From positions 45,436 through 109,435 of the forward strand of contig NZ_JALKCH010000013.1 in assembly GCF_023016805.1 (NCBI RefSeq): a DNA stretch of 64,000 nt, written 5' to 3'. Numbering within the stretch: position 1 is the first letter of the stretch; every line of letters begins with the position of its first letter. Source of the stretch: Ancylobacter crimeensis (lineage in GTDB: Bacteria > Pseudomonadota > Alphaproteobacteria > Rhizobiales > Xanthobacteraceae). Of this stretch, positions 54,795 to 64,000 are shown one piece after another. The notes under the pieces were generated by a model that made no database searches, had not been told where the DNA came from, and saw nothing but the letters and a program-made list of their open reading frames with translations. Both the position numbers and the translations under genes were made by a program.

Positions 54795-55351
54795 ACGCCA
54801 TCACCCGCGAACGCAGCCTCGTCCAGATCGCGCTCTATGCCGCCATCATCGCGGCGATGGGGCTGATGCCGAAATTCGAATTGCCCTTCGGCGTGCCGAT
54901 CACCTCGCAGAGCATGGGCATCATGCTGGCCGGGGTGATGCTCGGCGCCTGGCGCGGGGCGGCTGCGGTGGCGCTGTTCCTGCTCGCGGTGGCGCTTGGC
55001 GCGCCCCTGCTGGCCGGCGGGCGCGGCGGGATCGGGGTGTTCTTCGGCCCTTCGGCCGGCTTCCTCCTGTGCTATCCGCTTTCGGCCTTCGTCGCCGGCC
55101 TGCTGATGCAAGGCCTTCGAAGCAGGGCTGTGCTGCCGTCGGCTTTCTTGGCCGCGGTGGTGGGCGGGATTCTGGTGCTGTATCCGTTCGGCATTGCCGG
55201 TCTCTCGCTGCTGGGCGGGCTGTCGCTCGCGGATGCGGCCAAGGCCTGCCTCATCTTCATTCCCGGCGACACCGTGAAGGCGGTGCTGGTGGCGCTGATC
55301 GCGCAGACCGTGGCGCGCGGCCTGCCCGAGGCGCTGCTTTCGCGCGCCTGA
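54791..55351 (+). CDS. bioY: Biotin transporter substrate-binding protein BioY
   Basis: 186-aa membrane S-component that binds biotin; usual BioY length. Six helices are seen, with VPITSQSMGIMLAGVMLG and GRGGIGVFFGPSAGFLLCYPL (LFGPSAGFL type) as family signatures. ATG at 54791. It is followed after only 6 bp by an acyl-CoA ligase gene. Confidence 0.95.
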   Translation: MNAITRERSLVQIALYAAIIAAMGLMPKFELPFGVPITSQSMGIMLAGVMLGAWRGAAAVALFLLAVALGAPLLAGGRGGIGVFFGPSAGFLLCYPLSAFVAGLLMQGLRSRAVLPSAFLAAVVGGILVLYPFGIAGLSLLGGLSLADAAKACLIFIPGDTVKAVLVALIAQTVARGLPEALLSRA

Positions 55352-55357
55352 CCGCCG

Positions 55358-56776
55358 GTGAGCGCGCCCGGCGAGACCATCGGCGTCGACATCCCTGCGC
55401 TGGCACGGAGCGCACCGGCGCGCATCGCGCTCACCTGCGAGGAGGAGCGGCTCACCCGTGCGGCGCTCGCGGCGGGTATCGGGGCTCGCGCGACCGGCCT
55501 TGCCGCGTTCACCGCGCGGGGCGCCTCCGTCGCGCTGGACCTGCCGAACGGAGTGGAGCTGGCGATGGCATTTCTCGCCTGCGCCATCTCCGGGCGAGAG
55601 GCCCTCGTCTATGATCCCGGCTGGCCATCCTCCTACCGTGCCGCCCTCGATGCGGCGCTCGCCCCGGCATGGACGCTCTCCGGCGGCGATCACTGGCCTG
55701 ACATCCCGCAGTGGCCGGCCCCGCCGCAAGGCGATCCGCCCTTTTATGTCGGCTTTACCTCGGGCTCGACCGGTGTGCCCAAGGGCTATCGGCGTGCCCA
55801 CCGATCCTGGATCGAGAGCTTCGCGGTGAGCGAAGGGGAGTTCGGCATCGGTCCCGACGACGTGGTGATGGCCCCTGGCGGCCTTGCCGCCTCGCTGCAT
55901 CTCTACGGCGTGGTCCATGCCCTCCATATCGGCGCCGAAGCGGTGATGATGCGCCGCTTCCATCCGCGCCGGGCGCTGGATCTCGTCGAGGCGCGTTTCG
56001 TCACCGTGCTCTATGCGACGCCGACCCAGTTGCAGATGCTGGCGGAAGCCGGGGAAGGCCGGGCCTTTGCGAGCGTTCGGCTGATCCTCACCAGCGGGGC
56101 AAAGGGGCAACCGGGCTATCGCGACGCTGTCGAGCGGCTGTTTCCGGCCGCACGGCTCGGCGAGTTCTACGGTGCCTCCGAGCTCTCCTTCGTCACCATC
56201 GCCCACCCGGATGAGGCGGTGCCGGCCGGCTCGGTCGGCCGGGCTGCGCGCGGGGTGACGTTGGCGATCCGCGACGAGGCCGGCCGTGCCCTTCCACCGG
56301 GCAGTGTCGGTCGGGTGTGGGTGAAGAGCGGCATGTTGTTCAGCGGCTATGCGACCGGCGGCGAAGTCATTGCCCGCGACGGCGCCTTCGTCTCGGTCGG
56401 CGATCATGGCGCGCTGGATGCCGCCGGTTTCCTCACCCTGCATGGACGGGAAAAGCGGATGCTCGTCACCGGCGGGCTCAACGTCTATCCCGAGGAGGTC
56501 GAGGCGGTGCTGATCCGCGCACCGGGCGTTGCCGAGGCGGTGGTGTTCGGCGTCGAGGACGAATTGCGCGGCACCACGCTGATCGCAGTGTTGAGGATGG
56601 ACGGCCTGCCGGAAGAGCCTGCCTTGCGTGCTCATTGCCGTGCGCTGCTGCCGACCGCGAAGGTGCCGCGCCGCTTTCTCGGGCTGCCGGATTTTCCGCG
56701 CACCAGCGGCGGTAAGGTCGATCTGGTCGCGCTGCGCCGACAGGTCGAGGCCCGGACCGGCTGGGTGCTGCGATGA
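55358..56776 (+). CDS. AMP-forming acyl-CoA ligase in the biotin-transport operon (YhfT-like)
   Basis: 472-aa adenylate-forming ligase. P-loop FTSGSTGVPKG, YGASE (for YGxTE), GDHGALDAAGFL, and REKRMLVTGGLNVYPEEVE in two fragments; the C-terminal lysine is in FPRTSGGKVDLV. It is shorter than long-chain fatty-acid ligases (about 550), lacking part of the N-terminal domain. GTG start at 55358. Position after bioY and before a thiolase matches the B. subtilis yhfU(bioY)-yhfT-yhfS order, suggesting a role in making or salvaging a biotin precursor such as a pimeloyl thioester. This is inference; the acyl substrate is unknown. Confidence 0.85.
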   Translation: MSAPGETIGVDIPALARSAPARIALTCEEERLTRAALAAGIGARATGLAAFTARGASVALDLPNGVELAMAFLACAISGREALVYDPGWPSSYRAALDAALAPAWTLSGGDHWPDIPQWPAPPQGDPPFYVGFTSGSTGVPKGYRRAHRSWIESFAVSEGEFGIGPDDVVMAPGGLAASLHLYGVVHALHIGAEAVMMRRFHPRRALDLVEARFVTVLYATPTQLQMLAEAGEGRAFASVRLILTSGAKGQPGYRDAVERLFPAARLGEFYGASELSFVTIAHPDEAVPAGSVGRAARGVTLAIRDEAGRALPPGSVGRVWVKSGMLFSGYATGGEVIARDGAFVSVGDHGALDAAGFLTLHGREKRMLVTGGLNVYPEEVEAVLIRAPGVAEAVVFGVEDELRGTTLIAVLRMDGLPEEPALRAHCRALLPTAKVPRRFLGLPDFPRTSGGKVDLVALRRQVEARTGWVLR

Positions 56777-57954
56777 CGCGCGCCGTTATCGTTGCCGCCC
56801 GCCGCACCGCGGTCGCGCCGCGGCGGGGGGGCTTTGCCGGCATCGAGACGCACGATCTTGCCGCGCCGGTGCTGCGGGCCTGCCTTGCCGATGCAGGGCT
56901 CGATCCCGTGCAGGTCGACGAGGTCATCCTCGGCAATGCGCTGGCGGGCGGCGGCAATGTCGCGCGGCTCGCCGGACTGGCGGCGGGCCTGCCGGATGCC
57001 GTGCCGGCGCTGACCGTCGACCGGCAATGCTGTTCCGGGCTCGACGCCATCATGCTCGCCGTCGCGCTGATCGAGGCGGGAATGGCGCAGGCCATCCTTG
57101 CGGGTGGAGTGGAAAGCTGGAGCCGCGCGCCGCTGCGGGCTGTCCGTCCGCGAGGCGCGGAGGAGGCGCCGGTCTTCTATGAGCGTCCGCCCTTCGCTCC
57201 CGATCCTGCCCGCGACCCGGATCCGCTGGAGGCGATGGCCGCACTGGCGGTGCGTGCGGACATCACGCGGATCGCTCAGGCCGGGATCGCCGCCGCCAGC
57301 CACGCAAGGGCGCTTGCCGCGCGGCAAAGGCTGGTGCGGGAGATCGTGCCGCTCGCGGGGCTCGATCACGACGCCTTCACCCGTGCGCTCACCCCGCGCC
57401 TCAGCCTGCGGGCGCCCATCGTGGCGGGGGAGGGAGCCCACGCCATCGATGCCACGGGCGTCGCCGTCGAGGCGGATGCGGCGGCGGCGGTTCTGGTGCT
57501 GGCCGAGGACCTTGCCGACCGCCTTGGGCTGAACGGCTGCACGGTTGTGGCCGCCGTCAGTACCGGAAGCGCGCCGGAGCGCCCTTTCGAGGCGCTGGAG
57601 CGCGCGGCGCTGGAGGCGCTCGGCGGTGATGCATCGGGCTGCGCGGTTCTTGAGATCATGGAATCGACCGCCGTGCAGTTCGCGAACAGCCTCGCGGCGT
57701 TGGGGGTCGAACCGGAACGGGTCAACCGGGGCGGCGGCGCGCTCTCGCGCGGCCATCCGATCGGAGCGTCCGGCGCCATCCTTGCGGTGCGGCTGTTCCA
57801 TGAGCTTCTGGAACCGGACCTTGCGACCGGGTCCTTCACCATTCACACGACCCCGGACGGATACGCCTCGCCGCCTCATCCCAGCCTCGGCCTTGCCGCC
57901 ATCGCGGCGGCCGGGGGCCTCGGCAGTGCCCTGCTGATCGAGCCGCGCCGCTGA
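56773..57954 (+). CDS. Thiolase-family protein in the biotin-transport operon (YhfS-like)
   Basis: 393-aa thiolase-fold protein overlapping the ligase by 4 bp (ATGA). The nucleophile Cys86 (VDRQCCSGLDA) and the His of SRGHPIGASG are present. The second catalytic cysteine, in the usual GLATLCIGGG, is replaced: the segment reads GLAAIAAAGG, with Ala378 at the cysteine position. The protein also lacks the typical NxxMGxTAE loop of acetyl-CoA acetyltransferases around 125-150. It may therefore do a non-decarboxylating acyl transfer or cleavage unlike standard thiolases. Same gene order as B. subtilis yhfS. Confidence 0.85.
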   Translation: MTRAVIVAARRTAVAPRRGGFAGIETHDLAAPVLRACLADAGLDPVQVDEVILGNALAGGGNVARLAGLAAGLPDAVPALTVDRQCCSGLDAIMLAVALIEAGMAQAILAGGVESWSRAPLRAVRPRGAEEAPVFYERPPFAPDPARDPDPLEAMAALAVRADITRIAQAGIAAASHARALAARQRLVREIVPLAGLDHDAFTRALTPRLSLRAPIVAGEGAHAIDATGVAVEADAAAAVLVLAEDLADRLGLNGCTVVAAVSTGSAPERPFEALERAALEALGGDASGCAVLEIMESTAVQFANSLAALGVEPERVNRGGGALSRGHPIGASGAILAVRLFHELLEPDLATGSFTIHTTPDGYASPPHPSLGLAAIAAAGGLGSALLIEPRR

Positions 57955-58050
57955 CGCATTTGCGACACCGCCCCGCCATGGTGCAGGATGCCGGGAATCG
58001 CACCCGCCAAGGGGCACCCGGTATCGACGCGTAGACGTGACAGGCCTTCC

Positions 58051-58836
58051 ATGAACGCCATCTCCTCCCGGCAGCAGGACATCCTCATGCTGGCGCGGGC
58101 CCAGGGACGGGTCAGCGTGGATGATCTGGCCTCCCGCTTCGACGTTTCCCCCCAGACCATCCGCAAGGATCTCAACGATCTGTGCGTGCGCCGGCTGATG
58201 TCGCGGGTGCATGGCGGGGCGGTGGTCGCCTCGGGGGTTGAGAATGTCGCCTATGAGGCGCGCCGGGTGATGGCGCAGGGGGCGAAGCGCGCCATCGGCG
58301 ACGCCGCCGCCCGCGTGGTGCCCAACCGCGCCTCGCTCTTCATCAATATCGGCACCACCACCGAGGAGGTGGCGCGCGCCCTGCACGACCATGAAGACCT
58401 GCTGGTCATCACCAACAACCTCAATGTCGCCACCGAGCTCTACCGCCACCCCAAGATCGAGCTGATCATGGCCGGCGGCCCGGTGCGCCATGCCGACGGC
58501 GCGGTGATCGGCTCGGTGGCGGTGGATTTCGTGCGCCAGTTCCGGGTCGACTATGCGGTGATCGGCGCCTCGGCGATCGAGGAGGACGGCACGCTGCTGG
58601 ACTTCGACTACCGCGAGGTGCAGGTCGCCCGCGCCATCATCGACAATGCCCGGCAGGTGATCCTCGTCGCCGACCGTTCCAAGCTGGAGCGTTCCGCACC
58701 GGTGCGCATCGGCCATATCAGTGAGATCGACACCTTCATCACCGACGCCGTGCCGTCGCCCGCTTTGCGCGCGGCGTGCGTGCAGCATTCGGTCGAGCTG
58801 ATCGAAGTCGGCGGCAGCGACGACGAAGGGTTCTGA
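58051..58836 (+). CDS. DeoR family transcriptional regulator
   Basis: 261-aa DeoR/GlpR-type protein: N-terminal helix-turn-helix (about 5-60; SRQQDILMLARAQGRVSVDDLA, SPQTIRKDLNDL) and a C-terminal sugar-phosphate-isomerase-like sensor domain (about 75-235; INIGTTTEEVARAL, VITNNLNVA). The ATG at 58051 follows a weak site; an upstream ATG at 57988 is less likely. Precedes the CitA-like transporter gene by 276 bp with an operator-like palindrome between. Confidence 0.9.
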   Translation: MNAISSRQQDILMLARAQGRVSVDDLASRFDVSPQTIRKDLNDLCVRRLMSRVHGGAVVASGVENVAYEARRVMAQGAKRAIGDAAARVVPNRASLFINIGTTTEEVARALHDHEDLLVITNNLNVATELYRHPKIELIMAGGPVRHADGAVIGSVAVDFVRQFRVDYAVIGASAIEEDGTLLDFDYREVQVARAIIDNARQVILVADRSKLERSAPVRIGHISEIDTFITDAVPSPALRAACVQHSVELIEVGGSDDEGF

Positions 58837-59062
58837 ACGGCGTTCGTCCGCCCGCAGGCACCGTCGTGGCGCAGTTGTCGCTTGTCTCTGGGTGCAGGGT
58901 CTCCCGCCGCCCATGCCGTTCCACCCTCGCGCCATCGCCATACGACCTTCGCAGAAGGGCGGGTGCAACCGCAATCTCGCCGCTGGTCTTCCAGCTCCTG
59001 CTGCTCTACCAATCCTTCCAAGATCTGTTGCGTAGATATCCGCGAAAATACCGTGGCGGGAT

Positions 59063-59077
59063 ATTACGTAGCGTAAT
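59063..59077. promoter_or_regulatory. Palindrome upstream of the CitA-like gene
   Basis: Perfect inverted repeat ATTACG-TAG-CGTAAT, 36 bp before the start codon, in an AT-rich segment. It may be the DeoR binding site. The rest of the 276-bp gap holds nothing else clear. Confidence 0.5.
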
Positions 59078-59112
59078 CGGTCAAGATGAAAATGACCAGT
59101 CGGGAGAGCGGC

Positions 59113-60390
59113 ATGAACGCGACGCGGCTCGAAACCTTCAAGACCGTGCTGCGGGTGACCAGCGGCAACTTCCTGGAGATGTTCGACTTCTTCCTGTTCG
59201 GCATCTACGCGACCCACATCGCCCACACCTTCTTCCCCAGCGAAAACGAATTCGCCTCGCTGATGGCGACCTTCCTCAGCTTCGCCGCGGGTTTCGTGAT
59301 GCGCCCGATCGGCGCGCTGGTGCTGGGGCCCTATGTCGACCGGGTGGGGCGACGCAAGGGCCTCATCGTCACCCTCACCATCATGGCGATGGGCACCATC
59401 CTGATCGCCTTCGTGCCGGGCTATGCGACGATCGGCATCGCCGCGCCGCTGCTGGTGCTGGCCGGGCGGCTGCTGCAGGGCTTTTCCGCCGGCGTCGAGC
59501 TCGGCGGCGTGTCGGTCTATCTCGCGGAGATGGCGACGCCCGGCAACAAGGGCTTCTATGTGAGCTGGCAGTCCGGCAGCCAGCAGGTCGCCATCGTGTT
59601 CGCCGCCCTGCTCGGCTTCATCCTCAACAAGACGCTGGCGCCCCCCGACATCGCCGGCTGGGGCTGGCGCATTCCGTTCCTGATCGGCTGCCTGATCGTG
59701 CCGTTCCTGTTCTTCATCCGCCGCTCGCTGGAGGAGACCAAGGCGTTTAAGGCGCGCACGCACAGGCCGACCACGGCGGAGATCTTCCGCACGCTGGCGG
59801 CGAGCTGGCCGGTTGTGCTGGGCGGCGTCGGCATGGTGGTGATGACCACCGTGTCGTTCTACCTCATCACCGTCTACACGCCCTCCTTCGGCAAGCTGGT
59901 GCTGAAGCTGTCCGAGGCGGATGCGCTGCTCGTCACCATCGCGGTGGCGGTGTCGAACTTCATCTGGCTGCCGATCTCGGGCGCGCTGTCGGACCGCATC
60001 GGGCGCAAGCCGATCCTCGTCACCTTCACCATGCTCGCCATCGTCACCGCCTATCCAGCGCTGCGCTGGCTGGTGTCGGACATCACCTTCGAACGGATGC
60101 TGGTGGTGGAGCTGTGGCTGTCCTTCATCTATGCCAGCTATAACGGCGCGATGGTGGTGGCGCTCACCGAGGTGGTGCCGGAGAGCGTGCGCACCGCCGG
60201 CTTCTCCCTCGCCTACAGCCTCGCCACGACGCTCGGCGGTTCCTCGCTCGCCATCTCCACCTGGCTGATCGCGACGACCGGCGACAAGGCGGCGCCCGGC
60301 TACTGGATGGGCTTCGCCGGCTTCGTCGGCCTGGTCTCGACCCTCGCCCTCTATGCCGGAGGCCGCCGGACGGTAGCGAGCGCCGCCTGA
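59113..60390 (+). CDS. Citrate/tricarballylate:H+ symporter-like MFS protein
   Basis: 425-aa MHS-type MFS protein, very close in pattern to CitA/Tcu[62 protein letters not shown] (each seen as short fragments [40 protein letters not shown]) and SDRIGRKP. Start at ATG 59113 ([10 protein letters not shown]), which has GGGAG upstream; ATG 59086 is in frame. Likely imports citrate or a related tricarboxylate; no tcu catabolic genes follow. Confidence 0.9.
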   Translation: MNATRLETFKTVLRVTSGNFLEMFDFFLFGIYATHIAHTFFPSENEFASLMATFLSFAAGFVMRPIGALVLGPYVDRVGRRKGLIVTLTIMAMGTILIAFVPGYATIGIAAPLLVLAGRLLQGFSAGVELGGVSVYLAEMATPGNKGFYVSWQSGSQQVAIVFAALLGFILNKTLAPPDIAGWGWRIPFLIGCLIVPFLFFIRRSLEETKAFKARTHRPTTAEIFRTLAASWPVVLGGVGMVVMTTVSFYLITVYTPSFGKLVLKLSEADALLVTIAVAVSNFIWLPISGALSDRIGRKPILVTFTMLAIVTAYPALRWLVSDITFERMLVVELWLSFIYASYNGAMVVALTEVVPESVRTAGFSLAYSLATTLGGSSLAISTWLIATTGDKAAPGYWMGFAGFVGLVSTLALYAGGRRTVASAA

Positions 60391-60525
60391 GACCGGGCGG
60401 CCTTGGCCGGGCCCATGCGCTTTGGGCGCAGCTCGCAGGCCGCGGGAAGCGTTCCGTCCCGTCCCGGCCCGCGCTAGCATCCATGCGCCGTCCTTTCCAC
60501 CCGGGCGGCGCAGCCGGGCCTGGCC

Positions 60526-61431
60526 ATGATCGTCCGCGAACGTCCCAATCTCCTGAAGCTGTTCTTCATCATGCGCGGCTCGGTGGTGCAGCGCATCTGG
60601 CCGCAATGCCTGTTCGTGGTCGTGCTTTCCACCGCGATCGTCTGGGCCCATGCGGAGCGGCCCGGACTGGTGCCGACATTGGACGGGCTGCCCTTCACCC
60701 TCATCGGCATCGCGCTTTCGGTGTTCCTCGGCTTCCGCAACAGCGCCTGCTACGATCGCTGGTGGGAAGCCCGCAAGCAGTGGGGCGCCATCCTCGCCGA
60801 TGCCCGCGACCTTGCCCGCCAGACGCTGCCGCTGGAGCTCTCCGGCCCGGACGGCGCGAGCGCCCGGCGTATCCTGCTGCTGATCGTCGTCGACTTCGTC
60901 GCGGTTCTTGCCAGCCAGCTCCGAGGGAAGCTCGTTCCCGGTGGCGCGACCTCTGCGCTGTCCTCGGGCGTATCCCGCTTTCCGGCCGAGGCCGAGCTGC
61001 GCCGCGCGGGGCTGGAACTCGCCCGGCTTAACAAGGCCGGCTCGGTTTCCGACATCCACTTCCAGATTCTCGACGCCACCTTCTCCCGGCTCAATGCCGC
61101 CGCCGCCTCCTGCGAGCGCATAAGGGCGACGCCGGTGCCCTTCGGCTACACGCTCCTGCTGCATCGCACGGCCTATCTGTTCTGCCTGCTGCTGCCCTTC
61201 GGCTTCGCCGATGTGCTCGGCTGGGCGACGCCCTTCTTCGCCGGGCTGGTCGCCTATACCTTCTTCGGCCTCGACGCGATGTGCGACGAGATGGAGGAGC
61301 CCTTCGGCACCCGTGCCAACGCGGTGCCGATCGACGCCATGAGCCGCATCGTCGCCATCAATCTGATGGAAGCGCTCGGCGAGACCGAGCTGCCGCCCAT
61401 GCCCAAGCCGGTCGACATGATCCTGCTGTGA
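60526..61431 (+). CDS. Bestrophin-family anion channel-like membrane protein
   Basis: 301-aa member of the UPF0187/bestrophin family (YneE). Hydrophobic segments near 22-42, 52-70, 215-245; conserved GFRNSACYDRWWEARKQWG (fragments FRNSACYDRWWEARK) in the cytosolic linker and LPFGFADVLGWATPFF in the pore region. Bacterial bestrophins are pentameric ion channels. Same strand as the CitA-like and adenine deaminase genes but separated by 75-135 bp, so co-transcription is uncertain. Confidence 0.88.
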   Translation: MIVRERPNLLKLFFIMRGSVVQRIWPQCLFVVVLSTAIVWAHAERPGLVPTLDGLPFTLIGIALSVFLGFRNSACYDRWWEARKQWGAILADARDLARQTLPLELSGPDGASARRILLLIVVDFVAVLASQLRGKLVPGGATSALSSGVSRFPAEAELRRAGLELARLNKAGSVSDIHFQILDATFSRLNAAAASCERIRATPVPFGYTLLLHRTAYLFCLLLPFGFADVLGWATPFFAGLVAYTFFGLDAMCDEMEEPFGTRANAVPIDAMSRIVAINLMEALGETELPPMPKPVDMILL

Positions 61432-61506
61432 GCGGGAAAGAGGTGGCCGCGCCCCGCCGGCTCCTGCCATAAAGGGCGTCGATCCCGTCGCTTCCCGGAG
61501 CCTCAC

Positions 61507-63228
61507 ATGACCCGCCAGACCCTGCCCGACGCCACGATGCTCGCCCGGATGATCGACCAGGGCCGGGGTGTGGTGCCGGCCGATCTCGTCGTCAAGGGCG
61601 TGGCGCTGCTCGACGTCATCACCGGCGTCAGCACCGAGACCGACATCGCCATCTGCGGCGACCGGATCGTCGGTACCTATGGCAGCTATGCCGGCGTCGT
61701 CGAGATCGACGGGCGCGGGCTCCATGCGGTGCCGGGCTTCATCGACACCCATCTTCATGTCGAATCCTCGCTGGTCACCCCGCTGGAATTCGACCGCTGC
61801 GTGCTGCCGCACGGCGTCACCACAGCGATCTGCGACCCGCATGAGATCGCCAATGTGCTGGGCGCCGAAGGCATCGCCTATTTCCAGCGCTGCGCCGATG
61901 CGACCATCATGGACCTGCGGGTCCAGCTCTCCTCCTGCGTGCCGGCCACCGCCTTCGAGACCGCCGGCGCCGCGCTGGACGCGGAGGATCTGGTGGCGCT
62001 TTCCGGCCATCCCTCCGGCATCGGGCTCGCCGAATTCATGAACTATCCGGGCGTGATCCATAAGGAGCCCGGCGCCCTCGCCAAGCTCGCGGCCTTCGCC
62101 GGCGGGCACATCGACGGCCATGCCCCGCTGTTGTCCGGGCTCGACCTCAACGGCTACATCGCCGCCGGCATCCGCACCGAGCACGAGGCGACCAGCCTGC
62201 CGGAAGCGCGCGAGAAGCTGGCGAAGGGCATGACCATCCTCATCCGCGAGGGCTCGGTCTCCAAGGATCTCCATGCCCTGATCCCGCTGATCGACGCGCA
62301 GACCTCCGCCTTCCTCGCCTTCTGCACCGACGACCGCAACCCGCTCGACATCGCGGAAGAGGGCCATCTCGACTTCATGATCCGCACCGCGCTTCGCCAT
62401 GGCGCGCCGCTGCACCATGTCTACCGGGTGGCGAGCTGGTCGGCGGCGAACGCCTTCGGGCTGAAGGACCGCGGCCTCATCGCGCCGGGCCTGCGGGCGG
62501 ACATCGTGCTGCTGGAGGATCTGGCGGAATGCCGGGTGGCCTCCGTCATTTCCGCGGGTCGCCCGGTGAACGAGGCGCTGTTCGCCACCCGCACGCCGGT
62601 CGCCCCGGTGGGGCTCGATTCGGTGAAGGCGCGTGCGGTGGAGGCGGCCGATTTCCGGGTGCTCAGCAACGAGACGATGACCCCGGTGATCGGCGTGGTG
62701 CCGGGTCGCATCATCACACCGCGGGTGATGATGCCGCTGGCGGTCGAGGGCGGCGAGAAGCTGATCGACCTCGACCAGGACGCGATCAAGGTGGCGGTGG
62801 TGGCCCGGCACGGGCGCAACGACAATATCGGCCGCGCCTTCGTCCATGGCTTCGGGCTGAAGCGCGGTGCCATCGCGTCCTCGGTCGGCCATGACAGCCA
62901 CAACATCACCGTGGTCGGGGCCGACGACGCCGACATGGCATGCGCGGTCAACCGGCTGATCGCGCTGAAGGGCGGCTTCGTGGTGGTGGAAGGCGGGGAG
63001 GTGAAGGCCGAACTCGCGCTGCCGGTCGCCGGGCTGATGTCGACGCTGCCCTATGAGAAGGTGCACGACGCCCTGCTGCCGCTGCGCGCCGCGGCGAAGG
63101 CGCTGGGCTGCACGCTGCCCGAGCCCTTCCTGCAGGTCGCCTTCCTGCCGCTGCCGGTCATCCCGCATCTGAAGCTCACCGATATGGGCCTGTTCGACGT
63201 GGACCGGTTCGAGCTGATCGGCACCTGA
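61507..63228 (+). CDS. ade: Adenine deaminase
   Basis: Amidohydrolase converting adenine to hypoxanthine and ammonia. 573 aa, standard length. The metal-binding [11 protein letters not shown] is near residue 78, with further ligands at [20 protein letters not shown] and the C-terminal TDDRNPLDI. The family-specific second domain ([23 protein letters not shown]) is complete. ATG at 61507 with GGAG upstream. It ends the cluster of identified genes in the window. Confidence 0.95.
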   Translation: MTRQTLPDATMLARMIDQGRGVVPADLVVKGVALLDVITGVSTETDIAICGDRIVGTYGSYAGVVEIDGRGLHAVPGFIDTHLHVESSLVTPLEFDRCVLPHGVTTAICDPHEIANVLGAEGIAYFQRCADATIMDLRVQLSSCVPATAFETAGAALDAEDLVALSGHPSGIGLAEFMNYPGVIHKEPGALAKLAAFAGGHIDGHAPLLSGLDLNGYIAAGIRTEHEATSLPEAREKLAKGMTILIREGSVSKDLHALIPLIDAQTSAFLAFCTDDRNPLDIAEEGHLDFMIRTALRHGAPLHHVYRVASWSAANAFGLKDRGLIAPGLRADIVLLEDLAECRVASVISAGRPVNEALFATRTPVAPVGLDSVKARAVEAADFRVLSNETMTPVIGVVPGRIITPRVMMPLAVEGGEKLIDLDQDAIKVAVVARHGRNDNIGRAFVHGFGLKRGAIASSVGHDSHNITVVGADDADMACAVNRLIALKGGFVVVEGGEVKAELALPVAGLMSTLPYEKVHDALLPLRAAAKALGCTLPEPFLQVAFLPLPVIPHLKLTDMGLFDVDRFELIGT

Positions 63229-64000
63229 GGGGAGGGTGCTATGCGGGGCATGGAGCGGGCGGCGGAGGCTCGTCGCCCCGGCCATGCGGTTTCGGCCCAT
63301 CGCCTCTCCCTGCGTTCCGCCACCTCTTCCGTCATCCTCCCGCGGCGACGCCGTCGATATCCTCCCTCCGTGCCCGCCCGGCCCATCGGGCCTGTCCTGC
63401 CTCGTCCCGCGTGACCGGCCGGCCCATCGTCTTCGGCTCCAGTCCCTCCCGCCGTCCTGCCCGTCGCCCTCCGGTCCCACGTCATCCCGACCGGAGCGCA
63501 GCGCAGAACCGGGATCGTCTGAGCCTCCGGGTGGGCGGGGGACGCCGCAGCCCGCGCCCGGCGAAGGAGCTTGGTCCGGCCATCCCCGATCCCGGTTTCC
63601 TTGTTGCACCTGCGGCCGGGATGACGACCCAGAGAGAAGGCTGGTGAGGGTGGGAGGTGGCTTACGCCTGCGTTCATCGCGTCCGGTCGGAACTGCCGGT
63701 CCTGTCCTGCCCGCCTGCCCGTTGCCCGTCCGGTCGCTCCGGCCGGTTGACAATCTGTGGAAAGCGGATCGGCCGCGCGATCCTGCGCCGCCGGCTTCGC
63801 CGCCGGGGCCCTGCACCGTCCCGGCTTCTTCGGGAGCGTGACCGCGCGATCCGCCCCCCTTTCACGCCCCCAACACCTTCATCCCCGTGCCGTTTCCGGC
63901 CGGGGTTGCGGATCGGAGGTCCAGCCGCCTTCGGGAGGGAAGGCATGCGGGGCACCGGGCCGGATCGCTCCGGCGGCCGCCTGCAGCGCGTGGGTAGGGA
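63229..64000. other. 772-bp non-coding tail with a dispersed repeat
   Basis: No reading frame here has a ribosome site, sensible composition or recognisable domain; the open frames are Arg/Pro/Ser-rich translations of GC-rich DNA. The region contains the 145-bp element at 63481-63625 and many short CCG/CGG tracts. It may run into a gene beyond the right edge. Confidence 0.7.
63481..63625. repeat. Dispersed GTCATYCCG...CGGGATGAC element, copy 2
   Basis: 145 bp bounded by inverted GTCATCCCG and CGGGATGAC. Inside, AACCGGGATCG (63507-63517) pairs with CGATCCCGGTT (63587-63597), so the whole element could fold into a long stem. It shares ends and the inner CCGGGATC motif with the copy at 31843-31946. 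Confidence 0.75.

Noticed and set aside
56632..63816. A 2394-codon open frame on the minus strand opposite several genes
   Set aside because: It is antisense to clearly coding thiolase, DeoR, CitA-like, bestrophin and adenine deaminase genes; its translation is Arg/Gly/Asp/His-rich with no domain. It results from high GC at third positions.
63236..63841. Open frame of 201 codons in the right-hand tail
   Set aside because: It crosses the dispersed repeat, lacks a ribosome site and has non-protein-like composition.

Overview
The window is about 64 kb of GC-rich, gene-dense DNA from what looks like an alphaproteobacterium of the order Hyphomicrobiales, most plausibly the Xanthobacteraceae (Ancylobacter, Starkeya, Azorhizobium or Xanthobacter type). 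This is inferred from gene content: an ScfR-controlled propionyl-CoA carboxylase locus, an N-methylglutamate methylamine pathway, NadQ-type control of nadABC, bioMNY, and rhizobial-style intergenic palindromes. I see no rRNA, tRNA, CRISPR array, transposase or integrase, so this reads as ordinary chromosome.

Layout. (a) 1-7.4 kb: a MexEF-type RND efflux pair with a hydrolase-fold protein that lacks key catalytic residues, controlled by a divergent LysR regulator, plus an SDR oxidoreductase cut by the left edge. (b) 7.4-17.4 kb: propionate assimilation (pccB, pccA, mutA, a small secreted protein, mutB) with a divergent ScfR regulator and a clear palindromic operator. (c) 17.4-33 kb: methylamine use by the N-methylglutamate pathway: gmaS, mgsC, mgsB, mgsA, a cupin regulator, an MFS transporter, folD, purU, mgdD, mgdC, mgdB, mgdA and a LysR regulator. 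Together they join methylamine to glutamate, form N-methylglutamate, oxidise it with tetrahydrofolate as C1 acceptor, and take the C1 unit to formate. (d) 33-40.4 kb: a NodE/NodF-like ketosynthase and acyl carrier protein, an exported GH1 glucosidase, a GntP-family permease, a secreted GH5 glucanase and malonyl-CoA synthetase. (e) 40.4-43.8 kb: CsoR/CopA copper defence and a small HD alarmone-hydrolase-like protein. (f) 43.8-50.4 kb: a DadA-like amino-acid dehydrogenase behind a tandem glycine riboswitch, then nadABC with paired operators and nadQ. (g) 50.5-53.3 kb: an aldo/keto reductase, an EamA exporter and a TetR regulator. (h) 53.4-58 kb: bioM, bioN and bioY translationally coupled to an acyl-CoA ligase and a thiolase-like protein. 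(i) 58-64 kb: a DeoR regulator, a CitA-like transporter, a bestrophin-like channel, adenine deaminase, and about 770 bp of repeat-bearing non-coding DNA.

The two least-explained systems are the five-gene biotin-transport/acyl-ligase/thiolase operon, whose thiolase has lost its second catalytic cysteine, and the MexEF-linked hydrolase-fold protein that lacks both the nucleophilic serine and the catalytic histidine. The tandem glycine riboswitch in front of a flavin dehydrogenase is the clearest RNA element.
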